From NCBI GenBank assembly GCA_008508345.1, contig QNGE01000432.1:124001-188000 (forward strand): 64,000 nucleotides of DNA, read 5' to 3'. A program made the translations under genes and the position numbers. Below, piece after piece: positions 1-11,150 of this stretch. The notes below the pieces were generated by a model that was given only the letters and a program-made list of their open reading frames with translations, did no database searches and had not been told where the DNA came from. Numbering within the stretch: position 1 is the first letter of the stretch; every line of letters begins with the position of its first letter. The stretch is from Paragonimus westermani (lineage: Eukaryota > Platyhelminthes > Trematoda > Plagiorchiida > Troglotrematidae).

Positions 1-1
1 G

Positions 2-2398
2 ATATTTTCTATGAACCTATATACATACTATGTGATTTTTGATCATTGGCCGCTGGGTCGCTTGGCTTGTGACTTGTGGCTTTTACTGGACTATACTGCC
101 TGTCTAACTTCACAGTACACTGTGTTAATAATAACCATTGATCGGTTTTTCTCTGTACGCATTCCGGCTAAATACAGAAACTGGAGAACTGACAGGAAAG
201 TTGGCATCATGGTGGCAATCACGTGGGTTATCCCACTTTCCATGTTCACGTTGTGCATCATTGTTTGGCCGTACTTTCCCACCAGCACCTCGCCGAGAGG
301 TTTGGAGGAGTGCTACGCAGAATTTTCATACGACCCCGTGTTTAATACCATATTCATACTGTGTTATTTTTGGTTGACATTGTGTGTAATGATTGGATTG
401 TACGTGGGAATTTACAAGGTGGCAGAAGATTTACAAAAACGTAGCGATGAAAAGCGGAATCGTGTGAGTGGACTAATTACCAACACAAAATTGGCAGCCC
501 CTTCAACTAGACTTTCAGGTTCGTCTGGATCAAAAGCGGCAGTGCTTCAACAGAAACAAATTCAATCAACTCTACCACACAGCAGTAGTAGCATGGTAGG
601 AGCAAACGAATCATCTGGATTCGATTCCGACGAAGAACAGAGGAAGCAGTTAGAAGGAAGTAGACAGGTGAAGGAAACGTTTAATCAGAGACACTCAGAT
701 AAAGGCAAATTACCGGTGAAACCGGCAGATACGTTGAGTGTCCCGGTGAAAACATCTCAAAATCAATCTACCTTGAATGCGAATAATTATACGGTTTGTG
801 GTCCCATAAAAAATACCAAAGACGTGAGTGTTCTGAAATCCTCTCAGTCTAAGATTGAAGCCGATAAAAGTCCAACCTGTAAAAAGTTGGATTTCGTACC
901 AAATGGGTTACTGGAACCCCGTGGGATGGACATCAGAGCTGTATGTTCAGTTAATCCCGAGAAAGCTACGTTGAAAGCGCAATGTCCTTTACATGGTAAA
1001 GCGTCAATCTTGAAAGGCTACGAATTAAGCGAAGGGACGAAAAATAGTCCAGATTCGGTGACACTAAAAATAAGTTCCCCCGTGCTGTCCGATGATGATA
1101 GTGGATTTGAGGTGAATGGCCTAAACGAGTATTTTCCGAGATATACCTACCCACCTCCATCTCCTGCACTATGTATATGTTCTGACTTAGAAGAGGAAGA
1201 GAACAGTGAATTAACTGTTTTTACGTCCACACTTATCGAGAACCCAGCTTTGTCGGGTAACAAAATCACTCAGATCAATAACAACTCAAGCACAAACAAC
1301 AATGATTGTTCTGAAAACGTATCCGCAAAAGCAGATTATCAAACACCTGAAAAACCTCTACAGAAAGTATCGGCAATAGTTTCTGTAGTGCCCCACCAGT
1401 CGGATCCAGAATATCATAGTCGTGTGATGGAAGCTTTCAGACGGAGAATGGCGGCAAACAATCTACCTGTTTCAGAATCACAGGACTCTGGATACGCTGC
1501 TTCTCAGCATCTATGTGTCAATAGACTAAGTATGCAGCCAGTTCGCCAAACCGTCAGTCACACAGAAGCTTTGAACGTGAAAGCTCAACCGTCTACATCA
1601 GACGAATATTCCGGCACGGATTTCACGTCAGCAATCGTAGAAAAAGAAAAGAGCAACGGACTTGATTCATCTTTATTGACTTACAAGAGTATTCAACCTG
1701 TTGTTGATCAAGATGGAACGTCCCCAATTTGGAAGCCGCAGCCTTACTCTGAGTTGGACAGTTTTAGCATTGCCTATTCAATGCATGAGGGTGTTTGCTA
1801 CAGCCATTCGGAAATGATGCAATGTGTTGAATCGCAGCAAGAATGCCTTGTATGTGCTGGACAACAAGATTCGGACACAAATCAAACAAGTTCTAGTTAC
1901 GCTGAATATGAAGGCGCCAGTTTAGTTGAACGAAGATGTTGTTGTTATAGCGTTGGACTGCACGAGGAACGACGCAAATCTTTCCTGGAATCCCAGAAGA
2001 GCAAAATTTCAAGATTGTCCTTACCCTGCTTTAAGTTGGACAAAAAGAACTTACTTACCCTAGTGCAACTCAAGGAAAAATTGTTCACGAAAAGAGATAA
2101 AACGACTGTGGAGCGCGGCAGGCGAGAGAATCGAGCTCGTAAAGCGCTTCGCACTATCACAATCATCTTGGGTGCGTTTGTACTCTGTTGGACACCGTAT
2201 CATGTGCTCTCAGTAGTCAAAGGGATTTGTGATGATCAGAACATAAAGTACAGTTGTATCGACGATCGCCTTTTTAGCGTTGCCTATTGGCTGTGCTATA
2301 TGAACTCACCAATCAACCCCTTCTGTTATGCGTTGGCAAATGCACAGTTCAAAAAAACATTCACCCGTATACTTCATGGCGACCTGCGACGAACCTGA
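2..2398 (+). CDS. Muscarinic acetylcholine-type GPCR, 5'-partial (GAR/mAChR-like)
   Basis: This is the C-terminal part of a class A GPCR of the muscarinic family, expected in the plasma membrane as a receptor for acetylcholine. The frame is open from base 2 (reads IFS before the first Met at 11), so that Met lies inside TM2 and the gene starts upstream of the window. Numbering from that Met: CDLWLLLDY contains Cys20 (3.25) and the amine-binding Asp27 (3.32); DRF at 44-46 is the DRY variant; ECL2 has EC at 100-101. About 570 residues of polar, Ser-rich third intracellular loop follow (about 135-707). TM6 has CWTPYH (Trp727, Tyr730, His731) and TM7 has AYWLCYMNSPINPFCYAL (NPxxY from Asn769). 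A basic tail ends at TGA 2396-2398. No intron interrupts these 2.4 kb. Muscarinic receptors normally have Asn at 6.52; here it is His. Subtype and ligand are inferred. Confidence 0.9.
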   Translation: MFSMNLYTYYVIFDHWPLGRLACDLWLLLDYTACLTSQYTVLIITIDRFFSVRIPAKYRNWRTDRKVGIMVAITWVIPLSMFTLCIIVWPYFPTSTSPRGLEECYAEFSYDPVFNTIFILCYFWLTLCVMIGLYVGIYKVAEDLQKRSDEKRNRVSGLITNTKLAAPSTRLSGSSGSKAAVLQQKQIQSTLPHSSSSMVGANESSGFDSDEEQRKQLEGSRQVKETFNQRHSDKGKLPVKPADTLSVPVKTSQNQSTLNANNYTVCGPIKNTKDVSVLKSSQSKIEADKSPTCKKLDFVPNGLLEPRGMDIRAVCSVNPEKATLKAQCPLHGKASILKGYELSEGTKNSPDSVTLKISSPVLSDDDSGFEVNGLNEYFPRYTYPPPSPALCICSDLEEEENSELTVFTSTLIENPALSGNKITQINNNSSTNNNDCSENVSAKADYQTPEKPLQKVSAIVSVVPHQSDPEYHSRVMEAFRRRMAANNLPVSESQDSGYAASQHLCVNRLSMQPVRQTVSHTEALNVKAQPSTSDEYSGTDFTSAIVEKEKSNGLDSSLLTYKSIQPVVDQDGTSPIWKPQPYSELDSFSIAYSMHEGVCYSHSEMMQCVESQQECLVCAGQQDSDTNQTSSSYAEYEGASLVERRCCCYSVGLHEERRKSFLESQKSKISRLSLPCFKLDKKNLLTLVQLKEKLFTKRDKTTVERGRRENRARKALRTITIILGAFVLCWTPYHVLSVVKGICDDQNIKYSCIDDRLFSVAYWLCYMNSPINPFCYALANAQFKKTFTRILHGDLRRT

Positions 2399-2712
2399 GT
2401 TTGTAATTGTGCATGGCTGTTTCTGTGTTCACTATTCTGTGAGGTCTCTTGAACTGTATCCAACAAAGATTTTGGAACTCATATGACAAAACATCCACGT
2501 CTCAATTCCAACCTCAGAACAGCCAGGATAATGTGGAGGTAAAAATTGATCCCGTGGGCATAATGTGTTCTCAGGTTTTTTTGATTGTCCAAAGAATGCT
2601 CGACCTTTGCAGTTCCCACGTGAATGATTTGTACATAAACACATAAACTATCACCTTCATTGCGACAGCTCGAAACATAAAGCTATTACTATTTTTTTTA
2701 GTTATGATCACT

Positions 2713-2718
2713 AATAAA
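2713..2718 (+). terminator. Candidate polyadenylation signal of the GPCR gene
   Basis: AATAAA lies 315 bases after the receptor stop codon and is the first exact match downstream. The sequence between (2399-2712) is non-coding and would be the 3' UTR. Cleavage just after it is an inference; transcript data would decide. Confidence 0.5.
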
Positions 2719-2730
2719 ACAGTGCTCTGC

Positions 2731-5700
2731 GAAAATCATAAACTATGTTATGTTATCGCAATTTTCAAGTGTTAGATAAATACGCTTGGTTTTAGTTTTT
2801 CCCTATGTTACGTTTATGGCTCAAGCAATCTGATGCAGACAGAGGCAGCTAACTAGACAGCTGTCTGCCACAAAATAGTATCCCGATAGGCATAAGTTTG
2901 GAGGCCACCGGTTAGTAAGTCAATGACGTTGCTGCAGAATAAACCCACCAGTTACACTATCACGTCACTCGCAACACGCTAGTGGACTCGGACAGAACAA
3001 TCCACTAGCGATAACACACACGGTATGGTCGACAACATAACTGTGTCGTACGTTACCGTAGTAAAAATTGATACTCGAAATCGACATGAAGCAGCTTTCA
3101 TGTCAGTACCATACAGTCGTCTTATTCCTTCGTCATGCAGACGTCGGCATATCCGGTAACTCAGCAAAATATCACCATACTAACTTAAATTATTTATCCA
3201 GAAATACGATGGTTTTTCTCGATTTGTTTTGTCAGGATGGTCAAATTTATTCACTCACATTTGACAGTAAACTTATGTGAGCAATTCGTATAAGATTGAA
3301 AGCGCATTGGGACTAATTCATAGTGACGGTTTTCCTTCCCTGTGTAACGCTGTCTTCGTTACACCAAAAACCTATAGTCATTTTTTGCAGCAGGATGGTG
3401 AAAAACGTAGCTGCGTCATAAAGAAATTATTTCAGTGACGGTGAACAATCTATTCGTTAAGTGGTTCTGCTCATAAGACATTTGCTACGATGAACTGAAC
3501 GCCGGAAATATAACTTGTTCAGGCCCCAAACTGTTTTTTAGTAAAACAATGTACTAAAAAAATGAATGCTTTATTACTCACGCCCGTTACTTCAGAGCTA
3601 GTGTGACGTTTCGGAATTCACCAATTGTGCCATTCACACTCCTTGTGTAAATTCATAAAAGAAACTTACCACTTCCGAATATAGCCATCCAGTTTTACTT
3701 TCAGTGTTCACCTCAACGAAGATAGTGATAAAACTCATTTGAACTAACTGTTTACGAGTTACAAAATTTGTTATCGCCAAAACATACCAGATCTCTCGGA
3801 CCTGTGCATTGAATATTCATTCGTAGTTGAAACGGATAGATCACGAGGATTTATGATTTCGTTTGCAGATGGACAGTGTACATCACTCTGGAGACTGATC
3901 GTCAAATCTATAGCAAAATATGAATCCCATTCTAAGGTTTACCCCGAACTAGTTTGGTTCTGTGAAAAGGACAAGTTAATCAAATAATCGCTAATACCTG
4001 CAGACGATACGCTTCGTAGACTGTTATTCGTAAGCACGAATGCTCAGTTGATATCGGAGCTGTCGTTTTCGGGACGGATCACTCAGAATCATGACCCAAC
4101 CAGTTGAGTGGATCACGAACTCAAGGTATTTTGGATGGAAACGAGGGCGAAGAAAATCATGCTTGATCACCTTTTACAGCTTTATAACCGACTAGACTAA
4201 CTGAACTACAGTACACAAAATACAATCCCCATTGTTTTGTTGATTCCCTAATTTGGTTCCCAGTGTCAGCATTTTCGGTTCAGGCGGTTTCGTGGTTTTT
4301 CTTTCTCATTTTTGCTTGGAAACCTCTGTAGATGTTACTGTTATTTGCATTAATATACACTCCTCACGCAACGCACGATAACCACGAGAAATTAGAAACT
4401 TGCAGAAGAAAGTTTCTTGATACTCCCATGAGCAGCTTAGGTAACCTACTATGCCGAAAATAAGCTTGGTGTTATCTGCTATGTTCTGTTGGATTCCATG
4501 TGAGTGGTAGATCAGTAATCCCATTGGACAAACGACTTTAACTGCCTTAGATGTTACCTATCATTGCAGAGAAGTATTACATTCATAGTCATCCGACGTG
4601 TAAGTTTTAGGCGTCTACAAAGGATTAAGTTACGTATTCTTTACCATTGTAAGGTAGCGAAATACTTTTTATGTTGAAAAGATTCATTTTTCTAATACTG
4701 ACGATGAATTATAGTTATTGCTATATGATATCATCGTCCAATGGTTCATCGGCACCAGTCGCATGGCATAGCCTACTAACACTAGTGTAGAAAGTTCTAA
4801 GAATGAGACGTCCTCTTCACATTACCAATCTTTCACTGTAGTCTAAGCGACATTAACAACTGACTTGGCAATTTGACTCAAGCAGTGCAGCATGACCTGC
4901 ACGTTTCTAGAATTTGCCCTCTAAGCCATACAATTTTGAGATAACAGTGTTAGCCAGCTTTAAGCTACGATGGTTTTGACATTAACATTAAAAAGTCGAA
5001 CTTTTGGGGTCAGCCGAAAACAATCCAAAATGTCAAGAATGAACAGCAAGTCGGCACCTGCGGGGATTTTATGTAAAGGGAACATCCCCACTAAGGTAAA
5101 CATTTGTTACATCATATAGTCACCACAGACAACGTTTATCGCACTATAAATTCGTCGTTCATACTACTCTCTACCGTAGTTTTGTTTCTCGCATCCAGTG
5201 AAACCAGTTGGTGTGTATGAAATGGAACCCTCTGGAATCTGATTTTTCCTCTGTTTTTTTTAAGTCAGCACCTCACTGTACACAGCAAAAATAACTATCT
5301 CTACTGGTCGACTACCGTACCACAGAGTCTATAGAATGATTCAATGCAACCACTTTTTGGTAATCTACTAGCACTCTTTAGACTCTATATTTTTCCCGTA
5401 TGGTTTGCCGTATATGAATATAAGTGTATTCACAAACTGAAACTCTGATGGTAACTCTCACTCACTACGCCCGCGAGTCAAAAATAAGATATTACCCTTT
5501 TTCGCACGAACTATAGTTACAGGACTATCTTAAGCCATAGTGAGACGAATCACAGAGGGTTGTTCTGAAAGTAACACACAATACCGTCCACCTGAAGTTG
5601 TATTCCCATCACTGCCGATATGTTTCATATATAATATATTTCTTATGCCTGCATAAATATGTACTGGTAAAAGATACCATTCATTACCCCACTACCTGTG

Positions 5701-8700
5701 CGCCCATCTTTATAGTCGCATACTTATTGGCATGTAAACTGTAAGTTGGCACCGATAGGTCTATTTTCTTTGCCTGAGAGTAACGGCGGTTTGCGGACAG
5801 TAGAATGAACACATAGATTACGGCTGAAGCAGATGTATTCATGTCACAATTCGTTACACTTTGTTTGCTCAACGTACAGTTTAGTCACTGTGAAGGTGCA
5901 CCTTTATTAAGAGAGTATTATTTCGTGCAAGAGCGATTCCCTTCTGTTAAATCGAAAGTTACTTTTCATTTGAAAATAAAATAAGGCCATGTGACAAAAT
6001 TCTTTTCAAATAGAATTGCAAATGGCCCTATTTCATTTGTTGTGCACGTATATCACTTCACATCTAGCTTTTATATATGATACCATCCTATTGCATGGAG
6101 GTTCAAATAGTTCGGCTCAAACTGCCCAACGACAAGCAGACGGGAGTAGTGGAGTGCATGAACCAAAGCATGGGAGGTCAGTGATATATATTCCATGCGT
6201 AGTAAAATGAATGAGAGGAACAAACTGATGTCCGTATGCTCAGGTTTTCACTGCATTAACGTGAACCAATGAAAAACGGTTTGCTCACTCACGTTTTTTT
6301 CACCTTAATTCAGTGTAATCAACCGATCAGGCCGTTTTAATTTAGAAAGGCAGCAATATGTCCCCCTGCTTCTGGTTTACCGATTAAGGGACTTGCCAGT
6401 AACGAGGACTCTAAGGCTGGTTTTTCGATAAGTCTTATAAATAATCCGTTACCAGTGAATGACCATGAATTTGTTGATTGTGAAATGCGGTAAATAACGT
6501 CTGCAAATCAGATAAATGGAAGGAAACTCTCAAGGCCTCTTGTTTCTCTAACAAATCACCATATTGTGGTGAAGAAGAATGTAATTCCAATTTTGACAAG
6601 GCTTTCCCGTTAGTTGCCGTTGACAGGAATGCACGAACAAACGAATCTCCGATTGTGAAACCATCCTCCCCATTAGAACAACGGAATAATTAATGTCAGT
6701 CAGATAAGTAATATAAAAAGCCGTTATATGTCCACTATAATTAGTTAGGCCGGTGGTTGATTATACCGTTTAGAAGTAAACAAAACCCGGATGAATGACG
6801 TTTAGCCAACTAGTGCATGCCACCATTTCGAGAGCAGGACACCGGGCTCAATGACCTTAAGTTGACAACTTCGCCCTTCTACCTATCTACAGAATGCAGA
6901 TCAACGGCCTCTGTTGCTTGGGATACGGCACCGTAAAGCATTTTACCATTCACACAGTAGTGCCTGCTGTGCTGTTAGTTTAACTATTCCTTAAAACGTC
7001 ATTGTGTGAACAGTCCAGCTGGGAAAGGTAACACAAAAATGCTACGCTCACAGATGAGTGATTGCAATACTTAACACTGTCAACCCTACTGCGCACATGG
7101 ATATATGTACTTCTATTGAATATACTGAAAGTTTTCCCCAAAACACTAATACAGCGTTTTTGCATCGATCGATCTCCCGAGTAAACGTGTGAAGCACAAA
7201 ACGACATGGCGTGTTTGACCCTAAAAATGCCAGCCGATCTGGTATAGCTTGTCAGTAGTGACCTTGGAATACATTCGTCTACCGCGTTCACAATAAGTCC
7301 ACAGACAAAAACAACATACTATGACAAGTTAAAGCCCGAAATGCCAGCAGAGCCTCAAAAATTTTACCGATTAATTAAAACGCGTGCTTCCAGAAAGCTC
7401 TGAATTTGCATAGCCTAGTGTATTAGACTTTGATTTTCCCGTACACTGGCTAACGGCATTGCCGACCAGTTCTCCGCAACTCTCTGTACTGCCTACGAGG
7501 TTGTTATGAAGCATACACGTGATAGCAAAGTCTACTCAAAGTCCTCATGCTGGCAGACAGTTTTTCAAAATTCAAAATAACACAAGGGGTAGATTTCTTC
7601 ACTTACTGTATACTGCACAGAAGCAACCAATGACGTACCCGAGTTGCTTGTGTAAAGTTATTGTTTCCTCAGATAGGTAACTTTAGACCAGCAGTACAGT
7701 TTTCAATCATGACTTAGAAATTAAGTTTTTCAAGGTAGAAAAGACCTTCATGCTAACGTGATACTCTTGAATCTTTCTGTCATCTGTCTAAACTGCCCAC
7801 CACACGTTCAGAGGAATTCAACCGCTCCAGGTAAGGGGTGCTGGTCAAAATGGACACGGCATTTCCGCTGTTGTATGGGCACAGTCCATATTATCAGAAA
7901 ATCGTGAAAATCAAATGATCACGTTAACCTCCGCTTTCAGCATACGTTAACTTTGATGGTGAACTTTCAGAGTATAGTTTTTTGGACGGGTCATCTTATC
8001 GGAATATTCATTAGGTCAACAGGAAAGCGATTGGGTTTGGCAGTTTTTTTCTTTGCCATTCTTGCTGCTAAAGCAAAGAAAGGTGATAAGCATGGTTTCG
8101 CTACTTTCGTCACGCTATCGATCGACTGCTTGGATTTGCATGCTGGTTGACAGAAACCTAGATAATTGGGCAGTATAATGAAATGCGGAGGGCGGAAAGA
8201 ATGTTCTGGGTATCAACCTTATTTACTCTACCCACAGAGTACTATCAGGCTATTCTGTCCAGGTGTTCCACGTTAACAGGTACCTCGATGAATAATGTTA
8301 ACTTGTTCCTACTCCATCCCAATTGCGACTACTCGGCTTTACTTGATTGACCACGTGTGCCCAATCGCACATAATATCGCTGATAACGGATTGATAGACT
8401 TACATTTAAAAAGTAACTCCAAAGCTTATACGCGTAATAGTAATGCTTTTGAGAATGTGAAGAGGAGGAAAGAGAACAAATCCTGGTTCCTACCAACATG
8501 AAGAGGAGAAATATTTCACGTGATAATTCACAACAAATTTAAACAAACTCAATGTGAACACTCAAAGACGAGAACTTCAATCGTCTGCTGATAAATCAGT
8601 ATTGATTAGGGTGTTCAATTTTATACAGTCCTCTAAGTGAGTCTTCCAGCCAGGATAAGGCGTGAATTATGTTGCTCCACGCGGAACTCGATAGTCGCTG

Positions 8701-10564
8701 GAGTTACCCATGTTAAACAAGGTTCATTCAAATGGTCGATGGAAACAATCATGAAATGGGGTGAGCAGAATGCGGACCTCACACACTGCTCATTCCACAT
8801 CCAGTCCGGTTATTCAACGCTAAATTCATTTGGTTTACTTTTTTCGAGATTGTACCTAGTGAAAGAGAAATACGTCAGGTGAGAAATTTGGGTGCAAACA
8901 TGACAAAACACAGCTGCATGCAGATCTATTATTTTAACACAGTGTTGTTCGTTCTCGTGGAAATGTTTGTTCTGTTGGCTACTATGTGATACCTTTAGTT
9001 ACTCACAATGTCCTCGTACTTCAAGTAGAACTTTTTCAATGTGTCTGTACAAGCGTGTGTAATTGTTTCTCTCGTGGTTAGATTCAAACGGGTAATATAT
9101 AATTTATTAAAATATTTTCAAAAATGGCCAGTACTGAGGAGCATTTTTGACAAAATTCATTGTACGTAGGTTAGAAATACGCGCTAACCTTTCAAGAGCT
9201 TCCATATTCAAACTGGGCGTCATACGAAACCTGCTCATTGCTCAAAAATAAAAGAATATGTGAAAAGCTTACAGCGAATTCTAAACAAAGGAGCCGTTTG
9301 ATAAACGTAAACGTATGTTGCTACTCAAAATGACAACCAAAGATTTTCATCGATGTAGACTAAACGGAATTTCAAAGAGTTTACATTACTGTGTGAAAGG
9401 TCAAGATCAAATATGAGTAATATTCGGTCAGTTTGAACCAATATTCCGATCTTTCATTCCCCGTGGTCTTCGAGCTACAGAGGAGCATTTTTGGAATTTT
9501 CTCATTATGAACAGTAGAAAAAAACCTCAAATAAAAATGCACACTTTTTTCAGTACTCATTGGAGCAGACAGTTTTTCCGAAGCATCCAATCGGAAGCAG
9601 CAATATTGCCAAAATCTTAGAAGATGGCCAGTTTTTGCAATATAGCTCACGTGGCATGTAGTTCTACCCTACACTGCTTACAACCGCACGGATATAAACG
9701 CTCCCTTCCAAAGAATTATCGCACCTCATTCCGCAGAGACATAAGTGTACCTACGACGGTACATGTGCTCGGTCACTTACTCTAACGAACAGAAATAGCC
9801 AAGTAACCGAAATCGGTCACAAAGTGGCGAGGTCTATATTGTACGCTACATACCAAAATATTAAGAAATCGCTGTTCAGTCTCGTTGACCCACCAACCAC
9901 TTTCCAGTACACACACCTAAGAAAGGGTTGGGAAAATTTATTCCGAATGATCTTTCAGCTATCAGCAACCGGCCACTGTGGCCTGTCTACTTTCTTTCGA
10001 TTTAATGTCTTTTGCTATCTCATTTAAACTAAGTTGCTTATGACTATCACATTTCTTAACAACAGCGGATTCGGGCGAAGTGTGGGTGTGTTTGCAGCCC
10101 ACATATTACCCTTCGTTCCGATTCTCTCCCGCTACCAATCAATGAAAACCGTGATTCTAATCATGCCTTTGTATGTGAGTATTATTCAAGTTGCACAATT
10201 GTCTAACTGGAAGGAACAAACACACTAACATTTGAAACAAGTCTTTATGAGTGTTAGATCTGCGAGAACGAGATTTATCCGGTTGATATCCCAGTACAAT
10301 TAGTAGTTATGAAAATATCGCTCACAAGGTCAGAACAAACATTCCGTCTGGAAATCACTAATATCACGAAGTATTGATATTCCACCATAGCTAGCATAAC
10401 GGTTGATTTGCCTCCTTTCACGTAGTTTGGCCAGCAGAAGTAGTGCATTTTGGCATTTGAAGTTAAACCTTTAGATGTGATAATCTGGCTCTATCCAAAA
10501 CTGCATCAGTGACGAAGTTGCCAACCCGGATACATCAAAGGACCAATGAAGCTAATGCCACTAC
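2731..10564. other. Intergenic, no supported feature
   Basis: Nearly 8 kb of AT-rich sequence. The longest open frame is 103 codons on the minus strand at 6980-7291. It has no recognisable motif, an ordinary composition and no conserved neighbour. No repeat family seen elsewhere in the window was recognised here. An upstream exon or regulatory element of a neighbouring gene cannot be excluded. Confidence 0.5.
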
Positions 10565-10800
10565 TGGTGATTAATCGGAATCTGGTTAGGCTGAAGTTGA
10601 AAATCACGCATTTGACCGCATCTCTCACATTTAGACAGACCTTCCAGCCAGCTTCTTCTAAAAAATAGCATTAAACTCGAGCTTTGCTCTCATCAGAGCT
10701 CGTCAACAGTGCATGCACTTGCCATAGACTGGATTAGAAATCCTATCTTGACTTCATGGAACAACCATGTTAACTACTGCGCCACGGACCTCACATTGAA
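10565..10800 (-). mobile_element. tRNA-derived SINE with hammerhead, degraded minus copy (copy A)
   Basis: The minus strand carries the family order: tRNA-like A box region (about 10772-10784, reading GGCGCAGTAG), then the hammerhead region (about 10675-10715), then the 3' tail shared with the copies at 16.4 and 54 kb. The B box is badly decayed. The ribozyme segment still has stem II GCTCT/AGAGC, but the cleavage strand has changed. It lies head to head with the plus copy that starts at 10836. Confidence 0.75.
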
Positions 10801-10835
10801 GTACTTGGAAATCTCAACCTGTTTCGGAAATTTTA

Positions 10836-11150
10836 ATCGTGGGGTCATCAGTTAGAGTTAACAGGAGAGTTACTGTACCTACTCTGCAGTCGATTGGGCA
10901 GCCTGATCACAGCTCACAAGCGAAAGTGGTTGACGGTCCAGATTTGATAATTTGGTCATGGCTAATGTCAGGAACATGCCCCAGTGGCCGGTATTCAGGT
11001 TCCGGCCGTGGCAGAAATGTGCACTAGTGGCGAGTTCTACCAAGATCAAAGCTCGAGTCCAATGCTACTTTCGAGATGAGGCTTGCTATAACGTTTGTCC
11101 GAATGTGAGAAATGCGACCAAATGAGTAATCTTCAACTTGAAGCCATTGT
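10836..11150 (+). mobile_element. tRNA-derived SINE with hammerhead, degraded plus copy (copy B)
   Basis: It starts with the family 5' motif (here TCGTGGGGTCATCAGTTAG, related to the ATCGCGGGGTTATCGATTGG of the copy at 46294). It continues through the leader, a tRNA-like segment with the A box lost, and a remnant ribozyme around 11018-11065 (CACTAGTGGCGAGTTCT, then GCTCGAGTCC). The tail ends in CAACTTGAA. Together with copy A it forms an inverted pair separated by about 35 bases. Confidence 0.7.

Noticed and set aside
6980..7291. 103-codon minus-strand ORF as a gene
   Set aside because: No motif, no conserved neighbour and no codon pattern like the receptor. This length is expected by chance in 64 kb.
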